Positions 4,290 through 11,949 of a stretch of 11,949 nt of DNA are shown one piece after another. Every line of letters starts with the position of its first letter. Within the stretch, counting starts at the first letter, position 1. The stretch covers positions 1-11,949 of the forward strand of contig JAGWSE010000406.1 of the NCBI GenBank assembly GCA_028869395.1, written 5' to 3'. The position numbers and the translations under genes are program-made. The DNA is from Alphaproteobacteria bacterium. GTDB lineage: Bacteria; Pseudomonadota; Alphaproteobacteria; Caulobacterales; Caulobacteraceae. Under the pieces are notes generated by a model. It did no database searches. It had not been told where the DNA came from and was given only the letters and a program-made list of their open reading frames with translations.

Positions 4290-4892
4290 CTAGGCCTTGC
4301 GCGCGACTGCGGGGGCGGGGCGGAGGCCGGTTTCGACCATGCCGAAGAGCGCGGGGATGACGTCCTCGATCCGCTCCGCCGCCCGCCAACTGTCCATGAA
4401 GTCGGCCGGCGTCAGGTTTTCGTCCACCGTCATCTGGAAGAGCTCGAAGAGCGGCCGCCAGAAGCCGCGGGGATTGTAGAAGACCACCGGCTTCGCATGC
4501 AGCTCGAGCCGGCGCCAGGAGAGCAGTTCGACCACTTCCTCGAGCGTGCCCACGCCGCCCGGCAGGACCACGAAGCCGTCCGCGGCGTCGAACATCATCT
4601 GCTTGCGCTCGTGCATGGACCTCACGACGACGTGCTCGACGGTTTCGAGCGCTCGTTCGCGACCGACCAGGAAATCCGGGATGATGCCCAGCACGCGGCC
4701 GCCCGCCTCGTGCGCGGCGCGCGCGCAGGCGCCCATCAGGCCCACCCCGCCGCCGCCGTAGACGAGCTTCAGTCCGGCGCCGGCGAGAGCCTCGCCGAGC
4801 CCCCGGGCCGCGGTGAGGAAACCCGGATCGGCGGCCTCCGAAGAGCCGCAGAAGACGCAGATGGAATCCAGTTGTCCGGCGTGCGCCGCCAT
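4290..4892 (-). CDS. LOG-family phosphoribohydrolase (TIGR00730, lysine decarboxylase-like Rossmann fold)
   Basis: This 200-residue soluble protein has the full signature of the LOG family. It carries ICVFCGSS (11-18), the glycine-rich VYGGGGVGLMGACARAA (44-60), the MHERKQMM segment (93-100) and LPGGVGTLEEVVE (110-122), which holds the catalytic PGGxGTxxE motif. Family members hydrolyse nucleoside 5'-monophosphates, releasing a base or cytokinin from ribose 5-phosphate. Many were formerly misannotated as lysine decarboxylases. In bacteria without plant partners the role is probably nucleotide salvage or house-cleaning, and specificity cannot be told from the sequence. ATG 4890-4892 is the only sensible start before the first beta strand. 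Its Shine-Dalgarno is weak and distant. It is divergent from the lipoprotein gene with 86 bp between. Confidence 0.93.
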   Translation of the reverse strand: MAAHAGQLDSICVFCGSSEAADPGFLTAARGLGEALAGAGLKLVYGGGGVGLMGACARAAHEAGGRVLGIIPDFLVGRERALETVEHVVVRSMHERKQMMFDAADGFVVLPGGVGTLEEVVELLSWRRLELHAKPVVFYNPRGFWRPLFELFQMTVDENLTPADFMDSWRAAERIEDVIPALFGMVETGLRPAPAVARKA

Positions 4893-4978
4893 GTCGATCG
4901 CTCTTCTCCCTCGGTCGGGCGCTTGCGGGAGCGCGCGGATGGCCCGATTAGCTGAGCTTAAGGAGATTCAAGCCGACC

Positions 4979-5752
4979 GTGTTCCCGAAATCCGCCGCCC
5001 TGATGGCGCTGGCGAGCCTGGCCCTGCTCGCCGGTTGCAACCGAAAGGCCGCCGCCCCGCCCGATGCGCCCCAGACGCGTCAGGCGGAATCCGGCTACGC
5101 GACGCCGCCCGCTGTTCTCAAGGTCACGCGCGAGGGCGCCGGCTTGCGGCTGACCGGGCGGGCGCGCCCGGGCGCGGAAGTTCGATTGGCGAGCCCCTCG
5201 GGCGCGGCGATGTCCGCCACCGCCGACGCGTCCGGGCTCTGGAACCTCGATCTGCCGCCCTCGCCGGAGGGGCGCATCTTCGGCCTCTCGGCGATGGTGG
5301 GCGGTCGGCCGGTGCAGGCGCAGGGCTACATCCTGGTGACGCCTCAGGGTCCCGCGGCTCAGCTGCGTGCGGGCGCGGCGGCGCTCAGGCTTGATCCACA
5401 GACCTCCCCCGCGCTCGGCGCTCTGGATTTCGACACGACGGGCGCGGCGATCGTTTCCGGGATCGCGCCGCCCTCCGGCCTGGTGTTCCTGAAGCTCGAC
5501 GGCCGCCAGATCGCCGAGGGACGCACGGACGCGGCCGGCCACTACGCCATCGCGATCTCGCACGCGATTCCGCGCGGGCGCCACGTGCTGGACGTCAGCG
5601 GCGACACTTTCTCGAACCACGCGACGGTGGAGATCGCGCCGCCAGCGCCCCTTGTGGTGGGACCCATGCGTCTCCAGGTGACGCTGGGCGGCCTCAGAGC
5701 CGACTGGTTGACGCCAGGGGGCGGGCTGCAGTCCACCATCCTGCTGGACTGA
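4979..5752 (+). CDS. Lipoprotein with two Ig-like (carboxypeptidase-regulatory-type) modules
   Basis: This is a 257-residue predicted lipoprotein. After a short N-region and a hydrophobic stretch, LALLAGC (14-20) forms a lipobox with Cys20 as the lipidated residue, followed by an Ala/Pro/Gln-rich linker. Two similar beta-rich modules follow, each with a GxAxPG-type turn, a V-x-L strand and a T/A-D-A-(S/A)-G-(L/H)-(W/Y) hairpin. They lie at about 52-90 (TGRARPGAEVRL to ADASGLWNLDL) and 152-195 (SGIAPPSGLVFL to TDAAGHYAIAI). This is typical of bacterial Ig-like domains on secreted proteins. I do not recognise a named family. The start is GTG at 4979; AAGGAG (4960-4965) lies 13 nt away, rather far, but no better in-frame start precedes the signal sequence. 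The exporter gene follows after 14 bp, so they probably share a transcript. Confidence 0.75.
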   Translation: MFPKSAALMALASLALLAGCNRKAAAPPDAPQTRQAESGYATPPAVLKVTREGAGLRLTGRARPGAEVRLASPSGAAMSATADASGLWNLDLPPSPEGRIFGLSAMVGGRPVQAQGYILVTPQGPAAQLRAGAAALRLDPQTSPALGALDFDTTGAAIVSGIAPPSGLVFLKLDGRQIAEGRTDAAGHYAIAISHAIPRGRHVLDVSGDTFSNHATVEIAPPAPLVVGPMRLQVTLGGLRADWLTPGGGLQSTILLD

Positions 5753-5757
5753 GGAGG
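5753..5757 (+). promoter_or_regulatory. Shine-Dalgarno supporting a TTG start for the ABC exporter
   Basis: GGAGG begins one base after the lipoprotein stop codon and lies 9 nt before TTG 5767-5769. This is better placed than anything in front of the next in-frame ATG at 5854, so it favours the longer exporter protein. Confidence 0.6.
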
Positions 5758-5766
5758 CGAAGAGGG

Positions 5767-7602
5767 TTGGCGCACGTCCACGCCGCAGCATCGAGGTTCC
5801 GGGGCGCGGGAGCGGTCGCGCCGGCCGGCGCCGCCTTCGATTTCTGGGGCTCGATGGCGGATCTGGGTCGGCTGGTGCTGCGCTCCGGCGCGCCCCGCCT
5901 GAAGCTGAGGCTCGCTGCGGCGCTGGGGCTCGTGTTCCTGGGCAAGGTGGCGGGAGTCTGGTCGCCGGTGGCGTTCGGAGACGCCATCAATGTGCTGAAG
6001 CCGCATGTGCCGGCGAGTCTGCTGCCATTCGTCTTCGGCGCGCTGGCCGCTTCGGCGCTGAGCCTGGGGGCGGCGGCCGCGCCGTTCGCCCGCGACGCCA
6101 TCTTCATGCGGGTCTCGCAGGCGACCATGGCCAAGGCGGCGGTGGAGAGCTTCGAGCACGCGCTCGGCCTTTCCCTCGATTTCCACCAGTCGAAGCAGAT
6201 GGGCACGCTCGCCCGTGTGATCGACCGCGGCGCGCGCTCCACCGACTTCCTGATCCGCAGCGTGGTCTTCAACATCGGCCCGACCCTCGTCGAGCTCGTG
6301 CTCGCCATGGGCGTCATGGCGCTGCGGCTGGGCTGGGCCTTCTCGGCGATCACCTTCGCCAGCATCGTGATCTACGTGATCGTCACCTTCCGGATCACCG
6401 ATTGGCGCCTCGGGCACCGGCGCCGCCTCAATGAGACCGACAACCGGGCGGCCGGGCTCTCCGTGGACGCGCTGATCAACTACGAGACCGTGAAGACCTT
6501 CGGGGCCGAGCCGCGGGTCGTGGCCGGCTACGGCCGCGCCATGGCCGACTACGTGGACGCCAGCGTGCAGGCCAACACTTCGCTCAACATGCTGAATGCG
6601 GCCCAGCAGGTGATCCTGCAGGCCGGGCTCGCCGTGACCATGGTGGCGGCCGGCCTCTACGCCGTGCATGGCGCGCTCACCATCGGGGGCGTCGTCACCG
6701 CGAGCCTGCTGCTGCGCAACCTGTACGCCCCGCTCGGCAACCTGGGCTTCAACTATCGCGAGATCCGCCAGGCCTTCATCGACATGGAGCAGATGGTGGA
6801 CCTGCTGGCGGTCAACCCGGAGATCACCGACGCCCCAGACGCGCTCGACCTGCCGCCCGCCAGCGGCCTCGGCGCCTCGCTCGCGTTCAGGGAGGTCAGC
6901 TTCCGTCATGACGCGCGTTCCACGGGCCTGCGCGATGTGAGCTTCGCGGCGAAGCCGGGCGCCACCGTGGCGCTGGTCGGCCCCTCGGGCGGAGGCAAGA
7001 CCACGGCCGCGCGACTGGCGATGCGGCTTATCGATCCGCAGTCGGGGCGGGTGGAGATCGACGGTCTGGACCTGCGCCGCGTGCGCCAGGCCTCGCTGCG
7101 GCGGGCGGTGGCGCTGGTGCCGCAGGACGTGGCGCTGTTCAACGACACTCTCTACGCCAACATCGCGTTTCCGAGACCGGACGCACGGCCCGAGGAGGTG
7201 AGGGCTGCAGCGGAGGCCGCCGAACTCGGTCCCTTTATCGACGGCCTGCCGGAGGGGCTCTCGACGCTGGTCGGCGAGCGGGGCCTGAAGCTCTCCGGCG
7301 GCGAGCGCCAGCGGGTGGGCATCGCCCGCGCGTTGCTGGCCGATCCCCGGCTCCTGATCCTCGACGAGGCGACGAGCGCGCTGGATGGGCCGACGGAAGC
7401 GGCGATCCAGGACACGCTGCGCAAGGTGCGCGCCGGGCGCACGACCCTGGTCATCGCCCACCGGCTGTCCACAGTCGTCGATGCCGACGAGATCCTGGTG
7501 CTCAGGCGTGGGCGCATCGTCGAACGGGGCGCCCATGCCGAGCTGCTCGAGCGCAAAGGCGAGTACGCGGCGCTCTGGCGGCGGCAGACGCGGGAGCTCT
7601 AG
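5767..7602 (+). CDS. Atm1-type ABC exporter, fused permease and ATPase
   Basis: The 611-residue half-transporter should act as a homodimer in the inner membrane. Residues 1-330 hold the six-helix exporter domain with Atm1/HMT1-family hallmarks: DFHQSKQMGTLARVIDRG, DNRAAGLSVDALINYETVKTFG and SLNMLNAAQQVI, the region that binds glutathione conjugates in NaAtm1 and yeast Atm1. The ATPase domain is complete: Walker A GPSGGGKTT (405-413, Lys411), LSGGERQRV signature (509-517), Walker B LLILDEATSALD (529-540, Glu534) and H-loop His565. The family exports glutathione-linked sulfur, Fe-S or heavy-metal compounds, and which applies here is not visible. The start is TTG 5767 with GGAGG 9 nt upstream. 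ATG 5854 would remove 29 residues and leave the membrane helices intact. It converges on the RND operon across 21 bp without a terminator. Confidence 0.93.
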   Translation: MAHVHAAASRFRGAGAVAPAGAAFDFWGSMADLGRLVLRSGAPRLKLRLAAALGLVFLGKVAGVWSPVAFGDAINVLKPHVPASLLPFVFGALAASALSLGAAAAPFARDAIFMRVSQATMAKAAVESFEHALGLSLDFHQSKQMGTLARVIDRGARSTDFLIRSVVFNIGPTLVELVLAMGVMALRLGWAFSAITFASIVIYVIVTFRITDWRLGHRRRLNETDNRAAGLSVDALINYETVKTFGAEPRVVAGYGRAMADYVDASVQANTSLNMLNAAQQVILQAGLAVTMVAAGLYAVHGALTIGGVVTASLLLRNLYAPLGNLGFNYREIRQAFIDMEQMVDLLAVNPEITDAPDALDLPPASGLGASLAFREVSFRHDARSTGLRDVSFAAKPGATVALVGPSGGGKTTAARLAMRLIDPQSGRVEIDGLDLRRVRQASLRRAVALVPQDVALFNDTLYANIAFPRPDARPEEVRAAAEAAELGPFIDGLPEGLSTLVGERGLKLSGGERQRVGIARALLADPRLLILDEATSALDGPTEAAIQDTLRKVRAGRTTLVIAHRLSTVVDADEILVLRRGRIVERGAHAELLERKGEYAALWRRQTREL

Positions 7603-7623
7603 CCAGGGCGAGCAACGGAGCGG

Positions 7624-10600
7624 CTATTCCGCAGCCTGAGGCAGATCGTTGGACGGGATCGGCCGCGGGGGCGTTCTCGGCGCAAGACCCATGCGGCGGC
7701 GGCCCCACCCCCAGACCCGGCCGATGCGGGCCGACAGCACCTTGGGTGCGGCCAGCAGGACAGGGGTCAGCACCAGCGTCAGAAGCGTAGCGAACGACAG
7801 TCCCCAGACGACCGCGCCGGAAAGCTGAACCCACCACTCCGACCCGGGCGCCTTGTACTCCAGGTGTCCGGCGCGGAAATTGGGGTGGATCTGGAACATC
7901 AGCGGCAGCAGGCCCACGACGGTCACGATGGTCGTCAGCATCACCGGCCGGAAGCGCTGGGCGGCGGCGCGGACCGAGGCCTCGTCGGCGGCGAAGCCCT
8001 GACGCCGGAGCTGATAGAAGGTGTCGACGAGCACGATGTTGTGGCCGACGACGACGCCTGCCAGCGCCACGACGCCCGTGCCCAGCATGATCACCGAGAT
8101 GTAATCGAAGGTGTGCAGCAGGTTGATCTGCACGCCCAGCAGCACGCCGACGGTGGACAGCGCCACGGCCGAGAGCGTCACCACCACACCGTAGAAGCTG
8201 TTGAACTGCCACAGCAGGATCACGCCCATCATGAAGAGCGAGACCAGCATGGCGGTCATGAAAAAGGCCTGCGCCTTCTGGCCCTCTTCATCGGCCCCGC
8301 GGAATTTCCAGCGCACTGAAGGGTCGATCCCGGCCTTTGCGAGCCACGGCTTAAGGGCGGCGATCTTCTGGTTGGCGGCGACCCCGGGCCGGGCGTTCGC
8401 CTGGATGATGACCACCCGTTGCGAGTCCCGCCGCTGGATGCTCGTCACCTGCTGGGCGGGCGTGCGCTTGATGAAGTAGCTCGCCGGCACAGGGCCCTGA
8501 GGTGTGGTGATCTTCAGCGCGTCGAAGGCGGCGATGTTGCGCGCCTGGGGCGGGAAGCGGACGCGGATATCCAGCTCATCGGTGGCGTCGTCCGGGCGGA
8601 AGCGGCCGGCCAGAACCCCGTCGGTGACGAACTGGATCGCCTGGCCCACCGACAGCACGTCGACGCCGTAGCGGCCGGCCGCCTCGCGGTCGACGGTGAG
8701 GTTCCACTGGATCCCGGGCGAGGTGCGGTTGTCTTCCAGGTCCTTCAGCTGCGGATCGGCGGCGAGCTTGGCCTTCACGATGTCGGCGGCACGGTTGAGT
8801 GCGTCGGGGTCGCGCCCGCGCAGTTCCACCTGCACGTCCTTGCCGGTGGGAGGGCCGCCCTGCGGTTCGCGCACTTCGGTCTGCAGGCCCGGCAAGTCGG
8901 CGACGCGCTTGCGCACCTCGGCGGCGATGTCGGCGCCGCGCACGCCCAAGGCCTTGCGCGCCTCGAAATCCACGAATTCCACCTGGATACGGCCCACCGT
9001 GTCGTTGGGGGGGCCGCCGTCCATTCCGCCCGGGCTCATTGGGCCGGAGCGGACATAGAGCGACTTCATGCCTCTGATGCCCATAAGCCGGCGCTCGACG
9101 CTCGCCACCAGCTGGTCGTCGGCGGCGACGCTCAGGTTGCCGCGCGCCTTGACGTACACCGCGACGAACTCAGGATCCTCCTTCAGGAAGAACTCGGTGG
9201 CGTGCTTGGTCGCGCCGAACCACATCACCACGCCAACCACCACCGCCAGCGCGACGCCCGCCGTCGCCAGCGGATGGCGCCCGAGCCGCGAGATCGTGCG
9301 GGCGTACCAGCCCATGAAGCCCCGCATCTCGGTGGGGTCGCCGTGCTCGGCCTTGTGCAGCTCGGCCAACACCTCAGGGTCCACGGCCGCCTTTCGTCCG
9401 AAGATCGATCCCAGCGCCGGCGTGAAGATCAGGGCCACGAAGATCGACGCGCCCAGGACGAAGAACAGGGTCAGCGGCAGGAAGCTCATGAATTTCCCGG
9501 CGATCGAGTTCCAGAACATGAACGGGACGAAGGCGCAGAGCGTCGTCAGCGTGCCGTTGACGACCGGCCAGAACATCCGTTTGCCGGCGGCGGCGAAGGC
9601 CTCCTCCTTCGGCGCGCCCTCGGCCATCTTGCGGTCGGCGTACTCCACCACCACGATGCCGCCGTCGACCAGGATGCCCACGGCGAGGACCAGGCCGAAC
9701 ATCACCATCTGGTTCAGCGTCACGCCCTTGGCGTGCAGCATCAGGAAGGCCAGCAGGAAGCAGACGGGGATCGCCGCGCCGACCATCAGGCCCTGGCGGA
9801 TGCCGAGGCTGCCGACCACGATCAGCATGACGAGCAGGGTTGCGGTGAGCAGGCCGCTTTCCAGAACCAACAGGGTGCGGCCGATGAATTCGCTGTCGTC
9901 GTAGACGAAGTCGGCGTGCACGGTCGGCGGCCAGCGCTTCTCCTCCGCCTCGACCGTCTTGCGGACCTGAGCGGTGGTGTCGAGGACGTTGGCGCCGATG
10001 CGCTTGACCACGTCGAGCGAGAAGCTCCGCTCGCCATTGTAGCGGGTGATCGAGGTGGGCTCCTTGAAGGTGCGGTGCACCTCGCCGATGTCGCCGATGG
10101 TGACGACGCGGTCGCCGTTCTTCTTGATCGGCAAAGCCAGGATGTCCGCGGGGCTGGTCACCACCCCCGGCACCTTCACCGCGAAGCTGCCGGCGCCCGA
10201 CTGCAGGTCGCCCGCCGGGACCAGCTGATTGTTGCGGGCGATCACCGCCCCCAGGTCAGAGGCGGTGATGTTGTAGGCCTCCATCCGCAGGGGATCGATG
10301 GTGACCTCCAGCATCTCCTGGCGCGCGCCGTTCATGTCCGCTTCGAGGACGCCGGGCTGGGTCTCCAGCCGGTCCTTCAGGTCGCGGGTGATGCGGTAGA
10401 GTTCGCGCTCGGGCGCTTGGCCGTGGATGACCACCCCGATCACCGGGTTCTCGGCCGGGTTCGCCTCCTCGATGATCGGCTGCTCGGCGTCCGGCGGGAA
10501 ACGGGCTCGGGCCAGGTCCACCTTGGCGCGGACGTCGGCCATCACCTTGTCCTTGTCGAAGTTCGGCTCGAACTCCAGCTGCACGATGGCCTGGTTCTCG

Positions 10601-10860
10601 CGGGCCACGGCGTTCATCTGCTTGAGCCCTTCGAGGCCCTGAAGCTGCACCTCCATGGGCTTGATCAGCAGCCGCTCGGCGTCTTCCGGCGAGACGCCGG
10701 GGAAGGGCACGATGATGGCGACGAACGGGAAGGGGATGTCGGGGTCCGCCTCCCTGGGCATCGACAGATAGGCGAACAGGCCGAAGATCGCCGCGATGAG
10801 CGTCACGCCCAGCACCACCTTGCGGCGCTTGATGGCTCCATCGATGAGGGCGGCGATCAT
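7624..10860 (-). CDS. RND efflux permease, AcrB/HAE-type family
   Basis: This 1078-residue inner-membrane pump subunit shows the duplicated RND architecture. It has a first transmembrane helix near 14-32 followed by PREADPDIPFPF, a large periplasmic porter domain, a block of helices at about 330-480, a second porter domain after about 545, and a final helix block at about 865-1035. Transmembrane helix 4 reads VGILVDGGIVVVEYADRKM, with Asp399 kept and Gly400 where AcrB has its second relay aspartate. The helix-10 region LAGVVVGHNIVLVD has no lysine equivalent to AcrB Lys940 (Gly939/His940 there). The substrate is unknown. It does not carry the typical CusA metal-pump sequence, and drug, solvent or lipid export are all possible. 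ATG 10858-10860 has GGAGAG 5 nt upstream. It lies 25 bp after the adaptor gene, in one operon. Confidence 0.95.
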   Translation of the reverse strand: MIAALIDGAIKRRKVVLGVTLIAAIFGLFAYLSMPREADPDIPFPFVAIIVPFPGVSPEDAERLLIKPMEVQLQGLEGLKQMNAVARENQAIVQLEFEPNFDKDKVMADVRAKVDLARARFPPDAEQPIIEEANPAENPVIGVVIHGQAPERELYRITRDLKDRLETQPGVLEADMNGARQEMLEVTIDPLRMEAYNITASDLGAVIARNNQLVPAGDLQSGAGSFAVKVPGVVTSPADILALPIKKNGDRVVTIGDIGEVHRTFKEPTSITRYNGERSFSLDVVKRIGANVLDTTAQVRKTVEAEEKRWPPTVHADFVYDDSEFIGRTLLVLESGLLTATLLVMLIVVGSLGIRQGLMVGAAIPVCFLLAFLMLHAKGVTLNQMVMFGLVLAVGILVDGGIVVVEYADRKMAEGAPKEEAFAAAGKRMFWPVVNGTLTTLCAFVPFMFWNSIAGKFMSFLPLTLFFVLGASIFVALIFTPALGSIFGRKAAVDPEVLAELHKAEHGDPTEMRGFMGWYARTISRLGRHPLATAGVALAVVVGVVMWFGATKHATEFFLKEDPEFVAVYVKARGNLSVAADDQLVASVERRLMGIRGMKSLYVRSGPMSPGGMDGGPPNDTVGRIQVEFVDFEARKALGVRGADIAAEVRKRVADLPGLQTEVREPQGGPPTGKDVQVELRGRDPDALNRAADIVKAKLAADPQLKDLEDNRTSPGIQWNLTVDREAAGRYGVDVLSVGQAIQFVTDGVLAGRFRPDDATDELDIRVRFPPQARNIAAFDALKITTPQGPVPASYFIKRTPAQQVTSIQRRDSQRVVIIQANARPGVAANQKIAALKPWLAKAGIDPSVRWKFRGADEEGQKAQAFFMTAMLVSLFMMGVILLWQFNSFYGVVVTLSAVALSTVGVLLGVQINLLHTFDYISVIMLGTGVVALAGVVVGHNIVLVDTFYQLRRQGFAADEASVRAAAQRFRPVMLTTIVTVVGLLPLMFQIHPNFRAGHLEYKAPGSEWWVQLSGAVVWGLSFATLLTLVLTPVLLAAPKVLSARIGRVWGWGRRRMGLAPRTPPRPIPSNDLPQAAE

Positions 10861-10885
10861 GGTGCTCTCCGGCGGATGCCGCGCG

Positions 10886-11949
10886 TCACATCGCGCTCGC
10901 CACCCGGACCTTCTGGCCTTCGGTGACGTAGGATTGGCCGACCGTGATCACCCGCGTGGGCCCCGACAGGCCCCGCACCCAGGCGCCCTGCGGCGTCTGC
11001 TCCATGACGGTCACGGGGGCGAAGGCGACCCGGTCGCCGTCGGTGACGTAGCGCAGGCCCTGGCGTCCCGCGCTGTCCAGCACCAGCGCCGAGACGGGCG
11101 CCAGGTGCGCGGGGCCGCGGCCGGCGGAGATCCGCACGTCCGCCGACAGGCCGGAGCGGATGGCCAGCCCCGGATTCGGGACCACGATCTCCAGGTGGTA
11201 GGTCCGCGTGGTCGGATCGGCGTCATGGGCGACGTAGCGGATCTTCCCGTGCAGGGTCTGGCCCTCGACGAGGTGGGCGACGGCCGGCGCGCCGACGGCG
11301 AGCTTGGCCGCGTCGGTCTCGGGCACGTCGCCCACGATGAGCAGCGGATCGAGCTCGATCATCGTCCCGCAGGACTGGCCGGGCGAGAGATAGGTCCCGA
11401 TCTCGGCGTCGCGGTGATCGAACACGCCGGCGAAGGGGGCGCGGATGTCCACTTGTCGCAGGGCGATCTCGGCCGCGCGCACCGCCGCCTGGGCGGCGTC
11501 GAGGTTGGCCTGACCCTGGGCGACCTGAGTCGCCGAACGGAAATTCCGCCGGGCGAGTTCGACGTTGGCCTGCTGCTGCAGCTGGGCGGACCTGAAGTTC
11601 GCGCGCGCCTGGTCTAACGCCGCCTGGCGCGCGTCGACGGACAGGCGGCAGAGCACCTGGCCCTGCCGCACCACGGCGCCCTGCAGGACCGGGGTCTGGG
11701 CGACCAGCCCCGCTGTTTCCGACTTCACGAGCACCGAGCGCGTCGCCTGGGTGCGGCCGCGCAACACCACGTCGTACTCCCGCACCTGTTCGGGGATCAG
11801 CCGGACCTGAACGCTCGCCAGGGGCTGGGGGCCGGCAGGGTTGGCTTCGGCTGCGCTCGGCGCATGACCGCCGCCCGCCAGCGTGCGCACAGCGAAATAG
11901 CCGACCACCAGAACGGCCACGACGAGCACGAAGAGGTACTGCGATTTCA
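10886..11949 (-). CDS. RND efflux periplasmic adaptor (membrane fusion protein), start at or just past the window edge
   Basis: The adaptor bridges the RND pump to an outer-membrane channel of the TolC type. The readable part has about 354 residues. It runs from an N-terminal membrane anchor (VLVVAVLVVGYFAVRTL) to a barrel-sandwich hybrid half (VRQGQVLCRLSVDARQ), a helical hairpin rich in Gln/Ala (QARANFRSAQLQQQANVELARR to QAALDA-like turns), the returning lipoyl half (IRAPFAGVFDHRDAEIGTYL), a beta-barrel (PLLIVGDVPE, LHGKIRYVAHDADPTTRTY) and a membrane-proximal domain ending near VTEGQKVRVASAM. The frame stays open upstream through KSQYLF to base 11949. The next codon is NTG with its first base outside the window, so the start is probably ATG only one base beyond the edge. 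No lipobox cysteine is visible. It is co-transcribed with the permease. Confidence 0.93.
   Translation of the reverse strand, partial: KSQYLFVLVVAVLVVGYFAVRTLAGGGHAPSAAEANPAGPQPLASVQVRLIPEQVREYDVVLRGRTQATRSVLVKSETAGLVAQTPVLQGAVVRQGQVLCRLSVDARQAALDQARANFRSAQLQQQANVELARRNFRSATQVAQGQANLDAAQAAVRAAEIALRQVDIRAPFAGVFDHRDAEIGTYLSPGQSCGTMIELDPLLIVGDVPETDAAKLAVGAPAVAHLVEGQTLHGKIRYVAHDADPTTRTYHLEIVVPNPGLAIRSGLSADVRISAGRGPAHLAPVSALVLDSAGRQGLRYVTDGDRVAFAPVTVMEQTPQGAWVRGLSGPTRVITVGQSYVTEGQKVRVASAM

Noticed and set aside
5542..7536. Long open frame (664 codons) on the minus strand opposite the ABC exporter
   Set aside because: It is antisense to a gene with complete Walker A, Walker B and signature motifs. 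Its composition is Arg/His/Gly/Gln-rich and it has no recognisable fold.
7617..7632. Small hairpin GCGG/CCGC between the converging exporter and RND genes
   Set aside because: The 4-bp stem overlaps the RND stop codon and has no T-run, so it is too weak to call a terminator.
8419..10926. Very long open frame (835 codons) on the plus strand opposite the RND permease
   Set aside because: It lies antisense to a clear RND gene. Its product is His/Asp/Arg/Gly/Gln-rich, as expected from the complement of GC-rich codons, and shows no domain or credible start.
1..11949. CRISPR arrays, tRNA or rRNA genes, insertion sequences, phage or defence genes
   Set aside because: No repeat arrays, no recognisable tRNA cloverleaf, no transposase or integrase and no toxin-antitoxin or nuclease genes were seen by eye on either strand.

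Overview
The window is about 12 kb of GC-rich, densely packed DNA from an alphaproteobacterium, almost certainly a member of the Caulobacterales (Caulobacter/Phenylobacterium-like). The main evidence is the block flbY-cheL-flgI with fliX transcribed divergently and dksA next to it. FliX and FlbY are lineage-restricted flagellar proteins. The fliX/flgI intergenic region has the architecture expected of the Caulobacter flagellar hierarchy: a -24/-12 sigma-54 promoter, an FlbD-type dyad and TTAACC CtrA-type half-sites.

Layout. 1-300 (minus): N-terminal part of a class I SAM-dependent methyltransferase that runs off the left edge. 301-733: the only large gene-free stretch, holding an 18-bp direct repeat pair and a strong hairpin. 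734-1177 (plus): a short MgtC/SapB-family membrane protein, probably leaderless. 1195-3073 (minus): the flagellar operon flgI-cheL-flbY, with TGATG stop/start overlaps at both junctions. 3074-3276: divergent flagellar control region. 3277-3705 (plus): fliX. 3803-4231 (plus): dksA with its own promoter and a clear rho-independent terminator. 4290-4892 (minus): LOG-family nucleotide phosphoribohydrolase. 4979-5752 (plus): a lipoprotein with two Ig-like modules. 5767-7602 (plus): an Atm1-type ABC exporter, probably co-transcribed with the lipoprotein gene. 7624-10860 and 10886-window end (minus): an RND efflux permease and its periplasmic adaptor, in one operon.

How the genes work together. FlgI makes the P-ring of the flagellar basal body. 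CheL is a FlgJ-like rod-binding protein without the muramidase domain, and FlbY is a small helical flagellar accessory protein. FliX couples completion of the early basal body to FlbD/sigma-54 activity, so the regulator and one of its downstream operons share a 200-bp control region. DksA, LOG, the Atm1-like exporter and the RND pump are housekeeping or stress and efflux functions with no visible link to the flagellum.

I see no mobile element, CRISPR array, tRNA or rRNA, and no clear novel defence or other gene system. The best material for follow-up is the fliX/flgI regulatory architecture, the structured non-coding stretch at 353-649, and the altered proton-relay positions of the RND permease.
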